DNA of 64,000 nt, from the NCBI GenBank assembly GCA_903873805.1, contig CAIQQB010000132.1, positions 1-64,000 on the forward strand, given 5' to 3'. Shown piece by piece: positions 16,957-26,988 of the stretch (the stretch's first letter is position 1; the number at the start of each line of letters is the position of its first letter). Made by a program: the position numbers and the translations under genes. A model generated the notes under the pieces. The model did not search any database, was not told the DNA's origin, and worked only from the letters and a program-made list of their open reading frames with translations. This stretch comes from an uncultured Opitutia bacterium. GTDB lineage: Bacteria > Verrucomicrobiota > Verrucomicrobiia > Opitutales > Opitutaceae.

Positions 16957-18354
16957 ATGGCTGACACCATCGAATACGACCTGATTGTCATTGGCGGCGG
17001 TCCCGCCGGCTACGCGGGCGCGATCCGCGCCGGCCAGCTCGGCAAAAAAGTTGCGTGCATCGAGCTGGAACGCGCCGGCGGCACGTGCCTCAACTGGGGC
17101 TGCATCCCCACCAAGGCGCTGCTGAAGAGCGCGGAGCTTTACCAGAAAATCAAGAAGTCCGAAACCTTCGGCATTTCGGTGAAGGATGTGACCTTTGATT
17201 TCGCCAAGGTCATGGCGCGGTCGCGCACGGTTTCCGGCCAGATGGCCAAGGGCATCGAGTTTCTCTTCAAGAAGAACAAGGTCGACTACATCGTGGGCCG
17301 GGGGCAGGTGAGCGCGCCGGGGATGGTCTCGATCACCGACGGTGAGCAGAAGGGGAAATTCTTCCGGGCGAAAAACATTCTCATCGCCACCGGCTGCAAG
17401 ATGCGCCGCCTGCCCGATCTGGCGGTCGACGGGGTGCGGGTGATGACCTCGCGCGAGGCGCTGGCGGCCACCACGCTGCCGAAGTCGGTCATCATTGTCG
17501 GCGCAGGTGCCATCGGAGTGGAGTTCGCGTACTTCTTCAACGCCTTCGGATCGAAGGTCACGCTGGTCGAAATGCTGCCGCAGATCCTGCCGGTCGAGGA
17601 CGAGGAGGTGGCGAAGACGCTGCACCGCGCGTTCGAGAAACAGGGCATCAATCTCCGCACCGGGACCAAGTGCGAAAATTTCCGCGTCGGCCCGGACTCC
17701 GTGAAGGTGAACCTGGTGAAGGACGGCGCGAGCGAGGAGGTCGAGGCAGAGACGGTGCTTTCGGCCATCGGCGTGGTGGCGAACATCGATGGCGTGATCG
17801 CGAAGAACGTCAAAATCGACCTCGACCGCAACTACGTGAAGGTCGGCGACGATTACCAGACCACGGTCAAGGGCATCTATGCGGCGGGCGACATCATCGG
17901 GCCGCCCTGGCTGGCGCACGTGGCGACCTATGAGGCGGTGAACGCGGTCAACGGCATGTTTGGCCACGGCACCCCGCAGCGCGTGAAAAACTTTCCCGGC
18001 TGCACCTACTGCCAGCCGCAAATCGCGAGCACGGGTCTGACGGAGCAGGCCGCGCGGGAGAAGAAGTTGGATTACAAGGTGGGCAAGTTTCCCTTCACCG
18101 CGTCGGGCAAGGCCGTGGCCTCGGCGGAAAGCGAGGGCTTCGTCAAGGTCATCAGCGACGCGAAGACCGGCGAGATTTTGGGCGCGCACATCATCGGCAG
18201 CGAGGCGACCGAGCTGATCGCCGAGTACGGGCTGGCGATGGAACTGGAGGCGACGGTCGAGGAAGTGCACCAGACCATCCATGCGCATCCGACGCTCAGC
18301 GAGGCGGTGATGGAGGCGGCCGCCGCGACGACGAGCGAGGCGATCCATATCTGA
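16957..18354 (+). CDS. lpdA: Dihydrolipoyl dehydrogenase (E3)
   Basis: FAD disulfide oxidoreductase that reoxidises dihydrolipoamide in 2-oxoacid dehydrogenase complexes and the glycine cleavage system. The 465 residues show the FAD motif [11 protein letters not shown], the redox disulfide [16 protein letters not shown], the NAD motif [15 protein letters not shown], the FAD-phosphate segment YAAGDI, and the C-terminal active-site pair [14 protein letters not shown] (His and Glu). No E1/E2 genes adjoin. The gcvT and gcvH genes 21 kb away would need this activity. The stop is four bases from the tRNA-Ser 3' end. Confidence 0.97.
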   Translation: MADTIEYDLIVIGGGPAGYAGAIRAGQLGKKVACIELERAGGTCLNWGCIPTKALLKSAELYQKIKKSETFGISVKDVTFDFAKVMARSRTVSGQMAKGIEFLFKKNKVDYIVGRGQVSAPGMVSITDGEQKGKFFRAKNILIATGCKMRRLPDLAVDGVRVMTSREALAATTLPKSVIIVGAGAIGVEFAYFFNAFGSKVTLVEMLPQILPVEDEEVAKTLHRAFEKQGINLRTGTKCENFRVGPDSVKVNLVKDGASEEVEAETVLSAIGVVANIDGVIAKNVKIDLDRNYVKVGDDYQTTVKGIYAAGDIIGPPWLAHVATYEAVNAVNGMFGHGTPQRVKNFPGCTYCQPQIASTGLTEQAAREKKLDYKVGKFPFTASGKAVASAESEGFVKVISDAKTGEILGAHIIGSEATELIAEYGLAMELEATVEEVHQTIHAHPTLSEAVMEAAAATTSEAIHI

Positions 18355-18357
18355 AAC

Positions 18358-18445
18358 TGGCGGAGAGAGAGGGATTCGAACCCCCGGGACCTTGCGGCCC
18401 AGCGGTTTTCAAGACCGCCGCAATAGACCACTCTGCCATCTCTCC
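18358..18445 (-). tRNA. tRNA-Ser(UGA)
   Basis: The minus strand folds as a class II tRNA of 88 bases with encoded CCA. Acceptor GGAGAGA pairs with TCTCTCC, followed by G and CCA. The anticodon loop CTTGAAA gives TGA, inside stem CGGT/ACCG. There is a long variable arm (GGCCGCAAGGTCC region) and a T-loop GGTTCGAATCC. Confidence 0.96.
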
Positions 18446-18489
18446 GGGATGATGTGTCGCCGCCATGCAGCGGGGGCCGGGGATGACTT

Positions 18490-18702
18490 TCAATCCCGTT
18501 TTTTCCGCAGGATGAAGACCAGCCAGAGTCCGACGACCAGGACCAAACCCATCCGGCCGAGGAGATACAGTCCCCGGGAGGCGATTTCCGCGAAGAACAG
18601 CAGTCGCGCCAGCGCCAGGGCCCGGCCCAACAGCAGGCAGGCGGCAAGGCCCGCCAGCAGGGCGATGGTCAGCAAAAAGGTGCGGCGGGTGACGGAACGC
18701 AT
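18490..18702 (-). CDS. Small two-helix membrane protein of unknown function
   Basis: A 70-residue reading frame starting [19 protein letters not shown]. It has two hydrophobic stretches (about residues 8-27 and 42-62) and a basic tail KKRD. I do not recognise a family. It lies directly upstream of tRNA-Ser on the same strand. The frame continues open upstream to 18771, but that extension lacks membrane or family character. Coding status is supported mainly by the hydrophobic pattern. Confidence 0.55.
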   Translation of the reverse strand: MRSVTRRTFLLTIALLAGLAACLLLGRALALARLLFFAEIASRGLYLLGRMGLVLVVGLWLVFILRKKRD

Positions 18703-19086
18703 GCGGCAGGGTGGCCGGTACCGGCCGCACCCGGCAAGCGCAAGCGGTACCCCTGTGCCGAAAGGGCCCACTCCCGGGTGATCGTCCCACCGTTCGCAGC
18801 GATGGCCGGGCTGCCAAAAGAAGTTGGCCGGTCGCCTACCCCTAAGCGACCGGCCATTTGCTTTCTTCTTTGGACCCGCTAAGCGGGAACAATTGGGTTA
18901 TGCATTGGCCGTGCCAACTGGACGGAATGAGGGAAATAAATGCCCCCGGTCTCTCGCGAGGCGGGACCGGGCTGTGAAGCGACTGGCACTGCCAGCCGGA
19001 TTGGCCGGGCACGAGAGCCGGGCCCGTTGTGACCGGGACGGCAAGGACCGGCTTGCGCCCCGGTAGTTGACCTTCACGTTCGTTCC
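18703..19086. other. Gene-free 384-base region with two hairpins
   Basis: No coding region is supported between the small membrane protein and the YacP-like gene, which diverge. It contains the hairpin 18825-18856 and a second short hairpin CCCGC-TAA-GCGGG at 18875-18887. Promoters for both flanking genes must lie here but no clear -35/-10 pair stands out. Confidence 0.5.
18825..18856. repeat. Perfect 11-bp hairpin, TGGCCGGTCGC arms
   Basis: TGGCCGGTCGC, ten-base loop CTACCCCTAA, GCGACCGGCCA. The string ACCCCTAAGCG in its loop and arm recurs at 50892-50902 inside another repeat. Confidence 0.7.
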
Positions 19087-19563
19087 ATGGCCCCGGTGAA
19101 ACACCTGCTCGTGGACGGTCCCAACATTCTCCATGCTTGGGCGGATCTGCGGGCCCTGCTCAAACGGGATCGGGGCGCTGCACGGCAGGAATTGGCCCGG
19201 CGTCTGGGAGCCATCCACGACGCGGAGAGTGTGCGCATCACCCTGGTGTTTGACGGCGCGGGTCCGGAACTGCTGGTCGAAGGTTCGGCCGCCCAGCGGA
19301 CGTTTGCGGTGTTGCAGACCCCGGCGGGGGTGACCGCCGATGATGTCATCGAGCAACTGGTCGGGGGCGCCGCGAACCCCGGCGCATGCTGGGTGGCCAC
19401 CGCCGACCAGGCCGAGCGCCGGACGATCACGGCACTGGGAGCGATGTGGGTGCCGCCGGAGGAACTGGCCGCGTGGGCGGAGCGGGCGGAGCGGCGTCTG
19501 ACCGCACAAGTGGATGGACTGCGGCGGAATAATGCGCAAAAGTGGCGGGGAGCATCGCCATGA
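19087..19563 (+). CDS. YacP-like NYN-domain protein (putative RNase)
   Basis: A 158-residue protein with the NYN/PIN-like fold: HLLVDGPNILHAW (first acidic residue and Asn), RITLVFDGAG, GVTADDVIEQLV and WVATADQAERR (further acidic residues). In Bacillus the relative Rae1/YacP is a ribosome-associated endoribonuclease; here only the domain can be claimed. It overlaps the following DUF2851 gene by four bases (ATGA). Confidence 0.85.
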   Translation: MAPVKHLLVDGPNILHAWADLRALLKRDRGAARQELARRLGAIHDAESVRITLVFDGAGPELLVEGSAAQRTFAVLQTPAGVTADDVIEQLVGGAANPGACWVATADQAERRTITALGAMWVPPEELAAWAERAERRLTAQVDGLRRNNAQKWRGASP

Positions 19564-20780
19564 ACCCGAGCCGCACCGCCACCCCGTCCGTCGTCGAGGA
19601 AATCCAGGGCCTGTACGGGCCGTTTGCCTTCTCGGAAAAACTGCTGCAGCGGATCTGGGCCCGCCGCGGATTTGACGCGCGCGCGGCCCGCACACTGGAC
19701 GGGCGCAGGGTCGAGATCCTGCAGGCCGGACGCTGGAACGGACTGGGCGGACCGGATTTCATGCAGTCGCGCCTCCGGCTCGGGGGCGTGCCGGTGACGG
19801 GCGACGTCGAGGTGCACCTGCGGGCGCAGGACTGGGCGGCGCACGGACATTCCGCGGATCCGGCCTATCGCAACGTGGTGCTGCATGTGGTGCTGTTTCC
19901 GACGCCGGAGAATTTTACCCCGGGGGTGGACGGGCGGTCGATTCCGATCCTCGCGCTCCTGCCGCTGCTGCCGCACGATCTGGAAGAGTATGCGGCGGAG
20001 GCCGCGATTGAGGCGCTCTCCGGCCGACCCGCGGTCCAGATTCCCCGGGCCCTGGCGGCGCTGACGCCGGAGGGCGTGGCTGAGCTGTTGCGCGAGCAGG
20101 CCCGGCAACGCTGGGAGATCAAGGTGGCCTGGGCCGTCCGCCGCATCGGCCGGCTGGGTTGGACGGAAGCGTGCCATCACACCGCGTTGGAAATTCTCGG
20201 CTACCGTTTCAACCGGTCTCCGATGCTGGCGGTTGCCACCCGGTTTCCGCTGGAGACGTGGCGCGTGGGCGGACTGGAGCTGGAGACGGTTTGGTCCACC
20301 GAGCGCGAGTCCTGGCGGGTGCAGGGAGTGCGCCCGGCCAACCAGCCGCGGGTGCGGTTGCGGCAATACGCCGCCTGGGTCGCAGCGCGGCCGGACTGGA
20401 CCGAACGGCTGCGTCGGGCGTCGGACGCGCTGCCGGTTCTGCCCGCAGCGGGTGAGACCGGGCGGCTCCGCCGCCTGCACGGCCTGGCCGGTTGGCGGCT
20501 TCGGCTGGCGACTGACATCTGCGGAGGCGGCGTCGGTGGCACCCGTTTCGACAATCTGGTCGGCGACGGTTTTCTGCCGCTGCTGGCGGCAGAGTCCAGG
20601 GTGGATGCGGCCGGACTTTGGTGGCATTGGCTGGCCGGTGACCAGCCGGCGGCGCTGACCACGGTGCTCCGGATGTTGGGGGTCTTTGCCGGGCCGGCGC
20701 GGCCGGCGGCCCTTGGTCCGGTGCAAGGCCTGCTCGGGTGGTTGCTGGCGAACGGGGTGGACCCAACCGCCCGGGGTTGA
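19560..20780 (+). CDS. DUF2851 family protein
   Basis: A 406-residue protein recognised from its N-terminal block VEEIQGLYGPFAFSEKLLQR and GRWNGLGGPDFMQSRLRL, followed by VTGDVEVHLRAQDWAAHGHS and VVLHVVLF. The family is common in Bacteroidota and Verrucomicrobiota; its function is unknown. The conserved G-D-V-E-V-H and H-x-V-x-L-H-V-V look like a metal-dependent or nuclease-like core, but this is speculation. Start fixed by overlap with the NYN gene, suggesting a joint role in nucleic-acid metabolism. Confidence 0.85.
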   Translation: MNPSRTATPSVVEEIQGLYGPFAFSEKLLQRIWARRGFDARAARTLDGRRVEILQAGRWNGLGGPDFMQSRLRLGGVPVTGDVEVHLRAQDWAAHGHSADPAYRNVVLHVVLFPTPENFTPGVDGRSIPILALLPLLPHDLEEYAAEAAIEALSGRPAVQIPRALAALTPEGVAELLREQARQRWEIKVAWAVRRIGRLGWTEACHHTALEILGYRFNRSPMLAVATRFPLETWRVGGLELETVWSTERESWRVQGVRPANQPRVRLRQYAAWVAARPDWTERLRRASDALPVLPAAGETGRLRRLHGLAGWRLRLATDICGGGVGGTRFDNLVGDGFLPLLAAESRVDAAGLWWHWLAGDQPAALTTVLRMLGVFAGPARPAALGPVQGLLGWLLANGVDPTARG

Positions 20781-20892
20781 CCTGGGCGCGGTGGAGTCCG
20801 GGCGAATCTGTCCGGTCCAGGGACCAAGCCGGTCGGATCAAGCCGGTGTTACCAAGTTGCGACGGGGCCCCGGCATCCCGTGGGCGCGGGAC

Positions 20893-20922
20893 TTGACAAG
20901 ATTTTACCGCGGCGAATAGACT
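20893..20922 (+). promoter_or_regulatory. Sigma-70 promoter of the nusA operon
   Basis: TTGACA at 20893-20898, 18-base spacer, TAGACT at 20917-20922 (4/6 to TATAAT). Predicted transcript start about 20929, giving a leader of about 73 bases before nusA. The -35 hexamer is perfect, unusual in this GC-rich window. Confidence 0.7.
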
Positions 20923-20951
20923 GACACTTCCACATCCAGTTCACTTTTCCT

Positions 20952-20980
20952 AAAGTGGGCCTTCGGCCCGCTTTTTTTTT
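20952..20980 (+). terminator. Intrinsic terminator/attenuator in the nusA leader
   Basis: AAAGTGGGC-CTTCG-GCCCGCTTT followed by a run of T. It has a nine-pair stem with one G-T pair, and lies between the promoter and nusA, ending 21 bases before the nusA ATG. It is either the end of an upstream transcript or an attenuator of the operon. Confidence 0.8.
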
Positions 20981-21001
20981 CCCAATTTTACAACCACCAC
21001 T

Positions 21002-22225
21002 ATGAGCAGCGAAATCCTTTCCGTCTTGGAATACATGGAGAAAGAGAAGGGGATCAGTCGTGCCGACATGATCGCCGCGATTGTGAACGCCATCAAGACG
21101 GCGGCCCAGAAGGGCGTGAATTCGGGTCAGGAACTGAAGATTGAGATCAATCCCAAGAACGGGCAGATGCACGCTTGGGCGCTGCTCAAGATTGTCGATT
21201 CGATCAGCAACCCCAAGGTCGAGATTCCCCTCGAGAAGGCGCAGGCGATCCGCCCGGGCGCGCAACTGGGCGAGATGATTGAGCGCGAGATCGATCCCGC
21301 GACCCTGGGCCGCATCGCCGCGCAGACTGCCCGCCAGGCCGTCATGCAGAAGGTGCGCCAGTTTGAGAAGGACCGCATCTACGACGACTTCAAGGACATG
21401 GTGGGCAACATCGTGACCGGCACCGTCCGCCGCAAGGAACGCAACGACATCTACATCGATCTCGGCAAGGCGGAGGCGCTGCTCTCCGGCAAGGAGCAGG
21501 TTCCGGGCGAGGAGTATCAGCCCGGCGACCGCATCCGTTGCATTCTGCTCGCCATCGAAAGCACGCCGCGGGGCCCCGAAATCATGCTGAGCCGCGCCAG
21601 CCCGAAGTTCGTCCGCCGCCTGTTTGAGGTCGAGGTCGCCGAAATCGCCGACGGCACCGTCAAGATCGAGGCGTTTGCCCGCGAACCCGGCTACCGCACC
21701 AAGATCGCGGTGGTCAGCACCGATCCGCGCGTCGATCCCGTCGGCGCCTGTGTCGGCGCCCGGGGTGCGCGGGTGAAGACCATCGTGCGCGAGCTGAACG
21801 GCGAGAAGATCGACATCATCAATTACTTTGCCGACCCGCAGCAGATGGTGATCGAGGCGCTGAAGCCCGCGCTGCCGCGCGAAATCCAGATCGACGAGAA
21901 GACCCACCGCATCTTGGTCCGCGTGCTTGAGGAGGATCTCGCCATCGCCATCGGCCGCAAGGGGCAGAATGCCCGTCTCACCTCCCGCCTGATCGGCTGG
22001 CGCCTGGACATCGACGAGTTCAAGGCTGAGTCCAGCGATCCGCGCGAAGTGGCGCTGCAGGCCCTCGGCCGGACCTTCGGACTCGATCCCGCGATTGCCG
22101 CCCGCCTGGTGGCCATCGGCATCAATTCGCCGGCGGCCTTCGAGGGCGTGTCGGTCGAGGATCTCGTGGGCGGCGGTTTCACCGCCGAGGAAGCCGCGGA
22201 CATCATTGCCCGCGTTGCCAAATAA
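21002..22225 (+). CDS. nusA: Transcription termination/antitermination protein NusA
   Basis: RNA polymerase-associated factor controlling pausing, termination and antitermination. The 407 residues comprise an N-terminal polymerase-binding domain (1-125), an S1 domain (about 130-205, [17 protein letters not shown]), and two KH domains ([35 protein letters not shown]). A short C-terminal helix-hairpin-helix-like tail ([20 protein letters not shown]) closes the protein. First gene of a classic nusA-infB-rbfA operon; rimP, usually first, is absent here. The leader carries a promoter and intrinsic terminator, suggesting autoregulation. Confidence 0.97.
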   Translation: MSSEILSVLEYMEKEKGISRADMIAAIVNAIKTAAQKGVNSGQELKIEINPKNGQMHAWALLKIVDSISNPKVEIPLEKAQAIRPGAQLGEMIEREIDPATLGRIAAQTARQAVMQKVRQFEKDRIYDDFKDMVGNIVTGTVRRKERNDIYIDLGKAEALLSGKEQVPGEEYQPGDRIRCILLAIESTPRGPEIMLSRASPKFVRRLFEVEVAEIADGTVKIEAFAREPGYRTKIAVVSTDPRVDPVGACVGARGARVKTIVRELNGEKIDIINYFADPQQMVIEALKPALPREIQIDEKTHRILVRVLEEDLAIAIGRKGQNARLTSRLIGWRLDIDEFKAESSDPREVALQALGRTFGLDPAIAARLVAIGINSPAAFEGVSVEDLVGGGFTAEEAADIIARVAK

Positions 22226-22257
22226 ACCTTTTCGCCCTCCCACCGCCCACCGACCGC

Positions 22258-24714
22258 ATGAGCATTCGCATCCACAAACTGGCCGAGGAACTCGGTCTGG
22301 ACAACAAAGAGATGATGGCGCTGCTCAAGGAGCGCAAAATCATCGCGGCGGATGTCAAGTCGGTGTCGAGCACGGTGGACAATATCAACGCCGGGGTGCT
22401 GCGGGATGAATTTGCCGCCAAACGTCCCGCCCAGGCTGCGGCCGTGCCTGTGTCGGCGCCCAAGGCGGCTCCGCTGGCCCCCGAGTCGCCCGAACCCGTG
22501 TCGGCTCCGCCCAAGGTGATGATCCCCGCCGGCGTCTTCGTCCGCTCCAAGCTCGACATCGATCGGGAGAAGGAGGCGATCAAGGCCGCCGCCGCCGCCA
22601 AGCTGACCCCGCCGGTCATGCCGCCGCCGCCCGTGGTGCGTCCCGTGAGCGCCCCGCCCGTGCCGCCGCGCCCGGCGCCTCCCGGACCCGCGCATGTCGG
22701 TTTTGTGCCGCGGCCGCATCCCCTGCCGCCGCCGGTCCGACCGGCGGCGCCGCCGGTGGTCTCTTCGCCCGTGCCGCCGCCGCCGATGCCGTCGGCTCCA
22801 CGGCCGGTTCCCGCTGTCAGCAACGCCCCGAAGCCGCCCCCGGTAATTTCGGCCCCCAACACACCGGTCATGCCCGTCCAGCCGCCGGCGCAGACGGCCA
22901 CCATCACGACTTCGGGCGACGTCAAGATTCTCCACCTCAAGCCGCCGATCATTGTCCGCGACTTCGCCCCGGCCCTGGGCATGAAACCGTTCATGCTCAT
23001 CTCCGAGCTGATGGCCATGGGCATTTTCGCCGCCATGAACCAGACCGTCGAGGAGGCGATCGCCGTGAAGGTGGCCGAGAAGCACGGGTTTCTCCTCGAG
23101 ATCAAGCACCGCGGCGAGGCCGCGCCCCAGCTTTCGCCCAAGGAGAAGGAGACGGAGAAACAGCGGAAGGCCGTGGACGACGAGGCGAAGAACCTTGCGC
23201 CCCGCCCGCCGATCGTCTGCATCCTCGGGCACGTCGACCACGGCAAAACCTCGCTGCTCGACGCCATCCGCAAGGCGAACGTCGCGGCCGGCGAGGCCGG
23301 CGGCATCACCCAGCATATCGGTGCCTACCAGGTCGAACACAACGGCCGCAAGATCACCTTCCTCGACACCCCCGGTCACGCCGCTTTCAACAAGATGCGC
23401 GCCCGCGGCGCGTCGCTGACCGACATTGCGGTGCTCGTCGTCGCCGCCGACGACGGCTTCATGCCGCAAACCGACGAGGCCCTCAAGTACATCCAGGCGG
23501 CCAAGGTCACGCTGATGGTTGCCGTCAACAAGATGGACGTGAAGGGTGCGAACATCGACCGCGTCAAGACGCAGATGCAGGAACGCAGCATCCCGGCCGA
23601 AGACTGGGGCGGCGAGACCGTCACGGTGCCGGTGTCGGCGATCAAGGGCACCGGGCTCGGGGACCTGCTCGACATGATTCTGCTCCAGGCCGAGGTGCTC
23701 GAGCTCAAGGCCAATCCGAAGACCGAGGCCACCGGGATCATCGTGGAGTCGCAGATCGACGTGGGCCGCGGCCCGCTCGCCACCGTCATTGTGCAGCGCG
23801 GCACGCTCAAGGTCGGGGATGCGCTTGTCTGCGGCCCGCACTGGTGCAAGGTGCGCGCGCTGTTCGACGACAAGGGGGCCAACATTAAGGAGGCTCCGCC
23901 GGCCGCACCCGTGCGGGTCATCGGCTGGTCCGGCACGCCGGAGAGCGGCGCCCTTTTCAAGGTGGTCAAGAACGCCCGCACCGCCGAGCAGCTGGCCGAG
24001 GAGGCCCAGCAGATCATCAAGCAGGACGCCGCCATCGTCCAAGCCGCCGAACCCCAGGGGGTGTCCGTCGAGCAGCTCTTCGCCAACATCGCCGCCACGC
24101 AGCAGAAGACCCTCAAGGTCATCGTCAAGACCGACGTCTTTGGCTCCGCCGAGGCGGTGCGCAATGTCCTCGAGGGCATCAAGAGCACCAAGGTCTCGCT
24201 CGAGATCGTCTCGACCGAGGTCGGCCTGATCAGCAAGAACGATGTACTCATGGCCGGTGCCTCCGGCGCAATCATCATCGGCTTCAACACCAAGCTGGAG
24301 AACGGCGTCACCCCGCTGGCCAAGCACCACCAGGTGCGGATCGAAACCTTCGGGATCATCTATGAGCTCGGCGACAAGGTCCGCGAGATGCTCGCCGATC
24401 TGCTCGATCCCGATCTCAAGGAGGTCAAGCTGGGCGCCGCCGAGGTGCGCGCCACCTTCCCGCAGGGCAAGGGCTTTGTCGCCGGCTGCCTTGTCACCGA
24501 AGGCAAGGTCACCCGCAACGCCCCTGCCCGGCTGCGCCGCGGCAAGCAGATCATCCACGAGGGCAAGGTCGCCACGCTCAAGCGCTTCAAGGACGACGCC
24601 AACGAGGTGCGCGCCGGCCTCGAGTGCGGTATCAAACTCGACGATTTCAACGCCTACGAAACGGGCGACATCATCGAGTGCCTCGAAATCCAGAAGGTCC
24701 GCGCCGCCCTCTGA
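22258..24714 (+). CDS. infB: Translation initiation factor IF-2
   Basis: GTPase that brings initiator tRNA to the 30S subunit and promotes subunit joining. The 818 residues start with an IF2_N domain ([20 protein letters not shown]), then a Pro/Ala-rich linker (about 60-215), then a second IF2_N-like block ([17 protein letters not shown]). The G domain has G1 [10 protein letters not shown]3 DTPGHAAF, G4 NKMD and G5 SAIKG. Beta-barrel domains and the fMet-tRNA-binding domain follow. It starts 32 bases after nusA. The proline-rich linker is low-complexity, as in other GC-rich IF-2 proteins. Confidence 0.98.
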   Translation: MSIRIHKLAEELGLDNKEMMALLKERKIIAADVKSVSSTVDNINAGVLRDEFAAKRPAQAAAVPVSAPKAAPLAPESPEPVSAPPKVMIPAGVFVRSKLDIDREKEAIKAAAAAKLTPPVMPPPPVVRPVSAPPVPPRPAPPGPAHVGFVPRPHPLPPPVRPAAPPVVSSPVPPPPMPSAPRPVPAVSNAPKPPPVISAPNTPVMPVQPPAQTATITTSGDVKILHLKPPIIVRDFAPALGMKPFMLISELMAMGIFAAMNQTVEEAIAVKVAEKHGFLLEIKHRGEAAPQLSPKEKETEKQRKAVDDEAKNLAPRPPIVCILGHVDHGKTSLLDAIRKANVAAGEAGGITQHIGAYQVEHNGRKITFLDTPGHAAFNKMRARGASLTDIAVLVVAADDGFMPQTDEALKYIQAAKVTLMVAVNKMDVKGANIDRVKTQMQERSIPAEDWGGETVTVPVSAIKGTGLGDLLDMILLQAEVLELKANPKTEATGIIVESQIDVGRGPLATVIVQRGTLKVGDALVCGPHWCKVRALFDDKGANIKEAPPAAPVRVIGWSGTPESGALFKVVKNARTAEQLAEEAQQIIKQDAAIVQAAEPQGVSVEQLFANIAATQQKTLKVIVKTDVFGSAEAVRNVLEGIKSTKVSLEIVSTEVGLISKNDVLMAGASGAIIIGFNTKLENGVTPLAKHHQVRIETFGIIYELGDKVREMLADLLDPDLKEVKLGAAEVRATFPQGKGFVAGCLVTEGKVTRNAPARLRRGKQIIHEGKVATLKRFKDDANEVRAGLECGIKLDDFNAYETGDIIECLEIQKVRAAL

Positions 24715-24766
24715 CCCGCCCCGATTCCGAGCCGATTGTTGGCGCCTGGCGGTCCGCCCGGCCGCC

Positions 24767-24800
24767 GAATCCAAAGTCCAAAATCGAGCGTCCAAATTCC
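24767..24800. repeat. TCCAAAGTCCAAAATC word repeat upstream of rbfA
   Basis: GAATCCAAAGTCCAAAATCG and onward, made of CCAAA units. It belongs to the same word class as the tracts at 12349-12376 and 37901-37928, though diverged. It ends six bases before the rbfA ATG. Confidence 0.55.
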
Positions 24801-24806
24801 GTTCCC

Positions 24807-25184
24807 ATGTCCACCCGCACCCTTCGCGTCAATGAGCTCCTCCAGCGCGAGCTGAGCGGACTGTTGCGCCGCGAGTACCAGGTCGAGGCGACGGCGATCA
24901 CCGTGATCGGCGTCGAGGTCACGCCCGACCTGGCCGAGGGCCGCGTGTTTGTCGCCGTCACCGGCGACGAGGCCCGGGCGGAAGACCGGCTGCGCTGGCT
25001 CCGGCGCCATGCCGCCGAGCTGCGCTTCGGCCTCGGCCGCCGGGTCGAGCTCCGACACATTCCCGTCCTGAGCTACGTGCTCGACACCGCCACCGCGCGC
25101 GGCAACCAGGTCCTTTCGGTGCTCGATGAAATCGCCCGGCAGGAAAAACCGGCGGCATCGGAACCGCCGCCCGCCACTCCCTGA
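24807..25184 (+). CDS. rbfA: 30S ribosome-binding factor A
   Basis: Cold-shock/maturation factor binding the 30S subunit near the 5' helix of 16S rRNA. The 125 residues match the small KH-like RbfA fold: RVNELLQRELSGLLRREY, ITVIGVEVTPDLAEGRVFV and VELRHIPVLSYVLDTA. ATG at 24807 (MSTRTLRVNE) fits the family start. The 92-base gap to infB is mostly a dispersed word repeat, and no ribosome site is visible. Confidence 0.93.
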   Translation: MSTRTLRVNELLQRELSGLLRREYQVEATAITVIGVEVTPDLAEGRVFVAVTGDEARAEDRLRWLRRHAAELRFGLGRRVELRHIPVLSYVLDTATARGNQVLSVLDEIARQEKPAASEPPPATP

Positions 25185-25185
25185 C

Positions 25186-26196
25186 ATGGCATCCGTCTAT
25201 CCCCAGTTTGCCGACAGCTTCACCCGCGTCCTCCGCGACGCCGGCGGGCGTCTGCTGGTCGTACTGGGTCATGCGCGGCCCGACGGCGACTGCATCGGTT
25301 CCCAGGTCGGACTTGCCCGGGTGCTGCGGGCGCTCGGGCACGAAGTAATCTGTGCCAATCCCGATCCGGTGCCGCGCCGCCTCCAGTTTCTGACCGGCGG
25401 CGAGGTTTTTCGGCGTTTTGACGATCTGCCCGCCACCGAACTCACCGCCATCTATGTTGATTGCGCGGACCGGGCGCGGGCCGGCGACCGGTTTGCCGCG
25501 CGCTTTCCCCGGCCGTTGGCGAATATCGACCATCACCTGTCCAACCCCGGCTATGGCGTGCACAACCTCGTGGATTCGGACTCTGCCGCCACCTGCGAGA
25601 TCCTAGCCGGGCTATTTTTCGACCAGGGGCTGCCGGTTGATGCGGCGGCGGCCCAGGCCCTGTATGCCGGCATCGCCACCGACACCGGCCAGTTCCGTTT
25701 TCATTCCACGACCCGCCGGACGTTTCTGCTCACGGCCGAGCTGCTCGCGCGCGGGGCCGATCCGGCCGCCGCCAGCGCCGAGCTCTACGAACGCGAAACC
25801 CCCGGCAAGCTCCGGCTGCTGCAGCGCTTCCTCGCGTCGTTCCAATTCGAATGCGGCGGCCGGGTTTGCATCGGCGTGCTGCCCGCCGGAAGCTATGAGC
25901 AGACGGGAACGCAGCCGGAGGACATCGAGGGCATGGTCGACACCGCCCGCGGGGTTGAGGGCGTGGACATCGGCGTGCTCATTGAGGAACGGGTCGGCGG
26001 CATCAAGGCCAGCCTCCGCGCCAAAGATCCGTCTTTCCGTGTCGACCAAGTGGCGGCCCGGTTTGGTGGTGGCGGCCATGCCTGTGCCGCGGGGCTCAAC
26101 GTCATCGGCGCCACCCCCGCCGGTTTCCGCACCGAGCTGGTTGCCGCGCTGGCTGCCCAGCTGGCGGCCGTGGATGCGGCCCAGCCCTCCTCCTGA
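25186..26196 (+). CDS. nrnA: DHH/DHHA1 phosphoesterase (NrnA-like nanoRNase/pAp phosphatase)
   Basis: Degrades short RNA oligonucleotides and may hydrolyse 3'-phosphoadenosine 5'-phosphate. The 336 residues have the DHH metal site spread over [15 protein letters not shown] (residue ~27 on), IYVDCADRA and NIDHHLSN, with a later ATDTGQFRF. The DHHA1 substrate domain follows, with the glycine-rich [12 protein letters not shown] near residue 300. It follows rbfA by one base and overlaps truB at a TGATG junction, the usual rbfA-nrnA-truB order. The symbol is by family and position. Confidence 0.9.
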   Translation: MASVYPQFADSFTRVLRDAGGRLLVVLGHARPDGDCIGSQVGLARVLRALGHEVICANPDPVPRRLQFLTGGEVFRRFDDLPATELTAIYVDCADRARAGDRFAARFPRPLANIDHHLSNPGYGVHNLVDSDSAATCEILAGLFFDQGLPVDAAAAQALYAGIATDTGQFRFHSTTRRTFLLTAELLARGADPAAASAELYERETPGKLRLLQRFLASFQFECGGRVCIGVLPAGSYEQTGTQPEDIEGMVDTARGVEGVDIGVLIEERVGGIKASLRAKDPSFRVDQVAARFGGGGHACAAGLNVIGATPAGFRTELVAALAAQLAAVDAAQPSS

Positions 26197-26957
26197 TGTC
26201 CGGCCCCGCCAAGGAACTTAACGGCGTCCTTCTGATCGACAAACCCGGCGCCCACACCTCCCACGACGTGGTGGCGCGCCTGCGCGGCATCCTGCACACA
26301 CGCCGCGTCGGCCATGCCGGCACCCTCGATCCGATGGCCACCGGGCTGCTCGTCATGCTGGTCGGCAAGGCCACCAGCCTGTCGCAATACCTGATGAGCG
26401 TCGACAAGGAGTACACCGGGGTCATCCGGCTCGGCCAGTCCACCAACACCCAGGATGCCGAGGGCGAAGTTTTGGAAACCCGCCCGGTGCCGATGCTGAC
26501 GGAGTCCGAGGTGCGCGCGGCGTTGCAGGGTTTTCTGGGGGACCAGTACCAGACGCCCCCGATGTTTTCCGCGGTCAAAATCAACGGCGTCCCCCTGTAC
26601 AAGAGCGCCCGCAAGGGCGAGGAGGTGGCGCGGGAACCCCGGTTCATCCGCGTGATCGATTTCACCCTCACCAGCTGGGCGTCTCCGGACCTGGGTTTTG
26701 TCCTCCGCTGCACCAAGGGCACCTACGTCCGGACGCTGGCTCACGATCTCGGCAACCGCCTCGGTTGCGGGGCCCACCTGAAGGAACTGCGGCGCACGGT
26801 TTCAGGCGGCTTCAATGTGGCGGCGGCGGTCACGCTGGAGCAGTTGGAAAAAATGTCCGTGCCAGAGTTGGAAAAGGTGCTGATTCCCGCACTGGTCGCG
26901 CTGCCGCCGCCGGCCGCGGTGGGGGCGGATCCGGCGGGCAGCCCGCCCGCCCGCTGA
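26196..26957 (+). CDS. truB: tRNA pseudouridine(55) synthase
   Basis: Makes pseudouridine 55 in the T-loop of tRNAs. The 253 residues have the N-terminal [18 protein letters not shown] and the catalytic motif [13 protein letters not shown] with the nucleophilic Asp. [35 protein letters not shown] and [15 protein letters not shown] are also present. It starts on the last base of the nrnA stop (TGATG), fixing the start. The C-terminal PUA domain seen in some TruB proteins is not present; the end is Pro/Ala-rich. Confidence 0.97.
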   Translation: MSGPAKELNGVLLIDKPGAHTSHDVVARLRGILHTRRVGHAGTLDPMATGLLVMLVGKATSLSQYLMSVDKEYTGVIRLGQSTNTQDAEGEVLETRPVPMLTESEVRAALQGFLGDQYQTPPMFSAVKINGVPLYKSARKGEEVAREPRFIRVIDFTLTSWASPDLGFVLRCTKGTYVRTLAHDLGNRLGCGAHLKELRRTVSGGFNVAAAVTLEQLEKMSVPELEKVLIPALVALPPPAAVGADPAGSPPAR

Positions 26958-26988
26958 AGTCCGGATTCAACCGGCTCTCACCCGAACC

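Noticed and set aside
16615-18348. 577-codon frame antisense to lpdA
   Set aside because: lpdA on the plus strand has all catalytic motifs; the antisense frame is His/Arg/Leu-rich without family features.
21823-24795. Very long open frame (990 codons) antisense to nusA/infB
   Set aside because: Codon-position GC bias in GC-rich genes leaves the opposite strand open; the translation is low-complexity and the sense strand carries clear nusA and infB.
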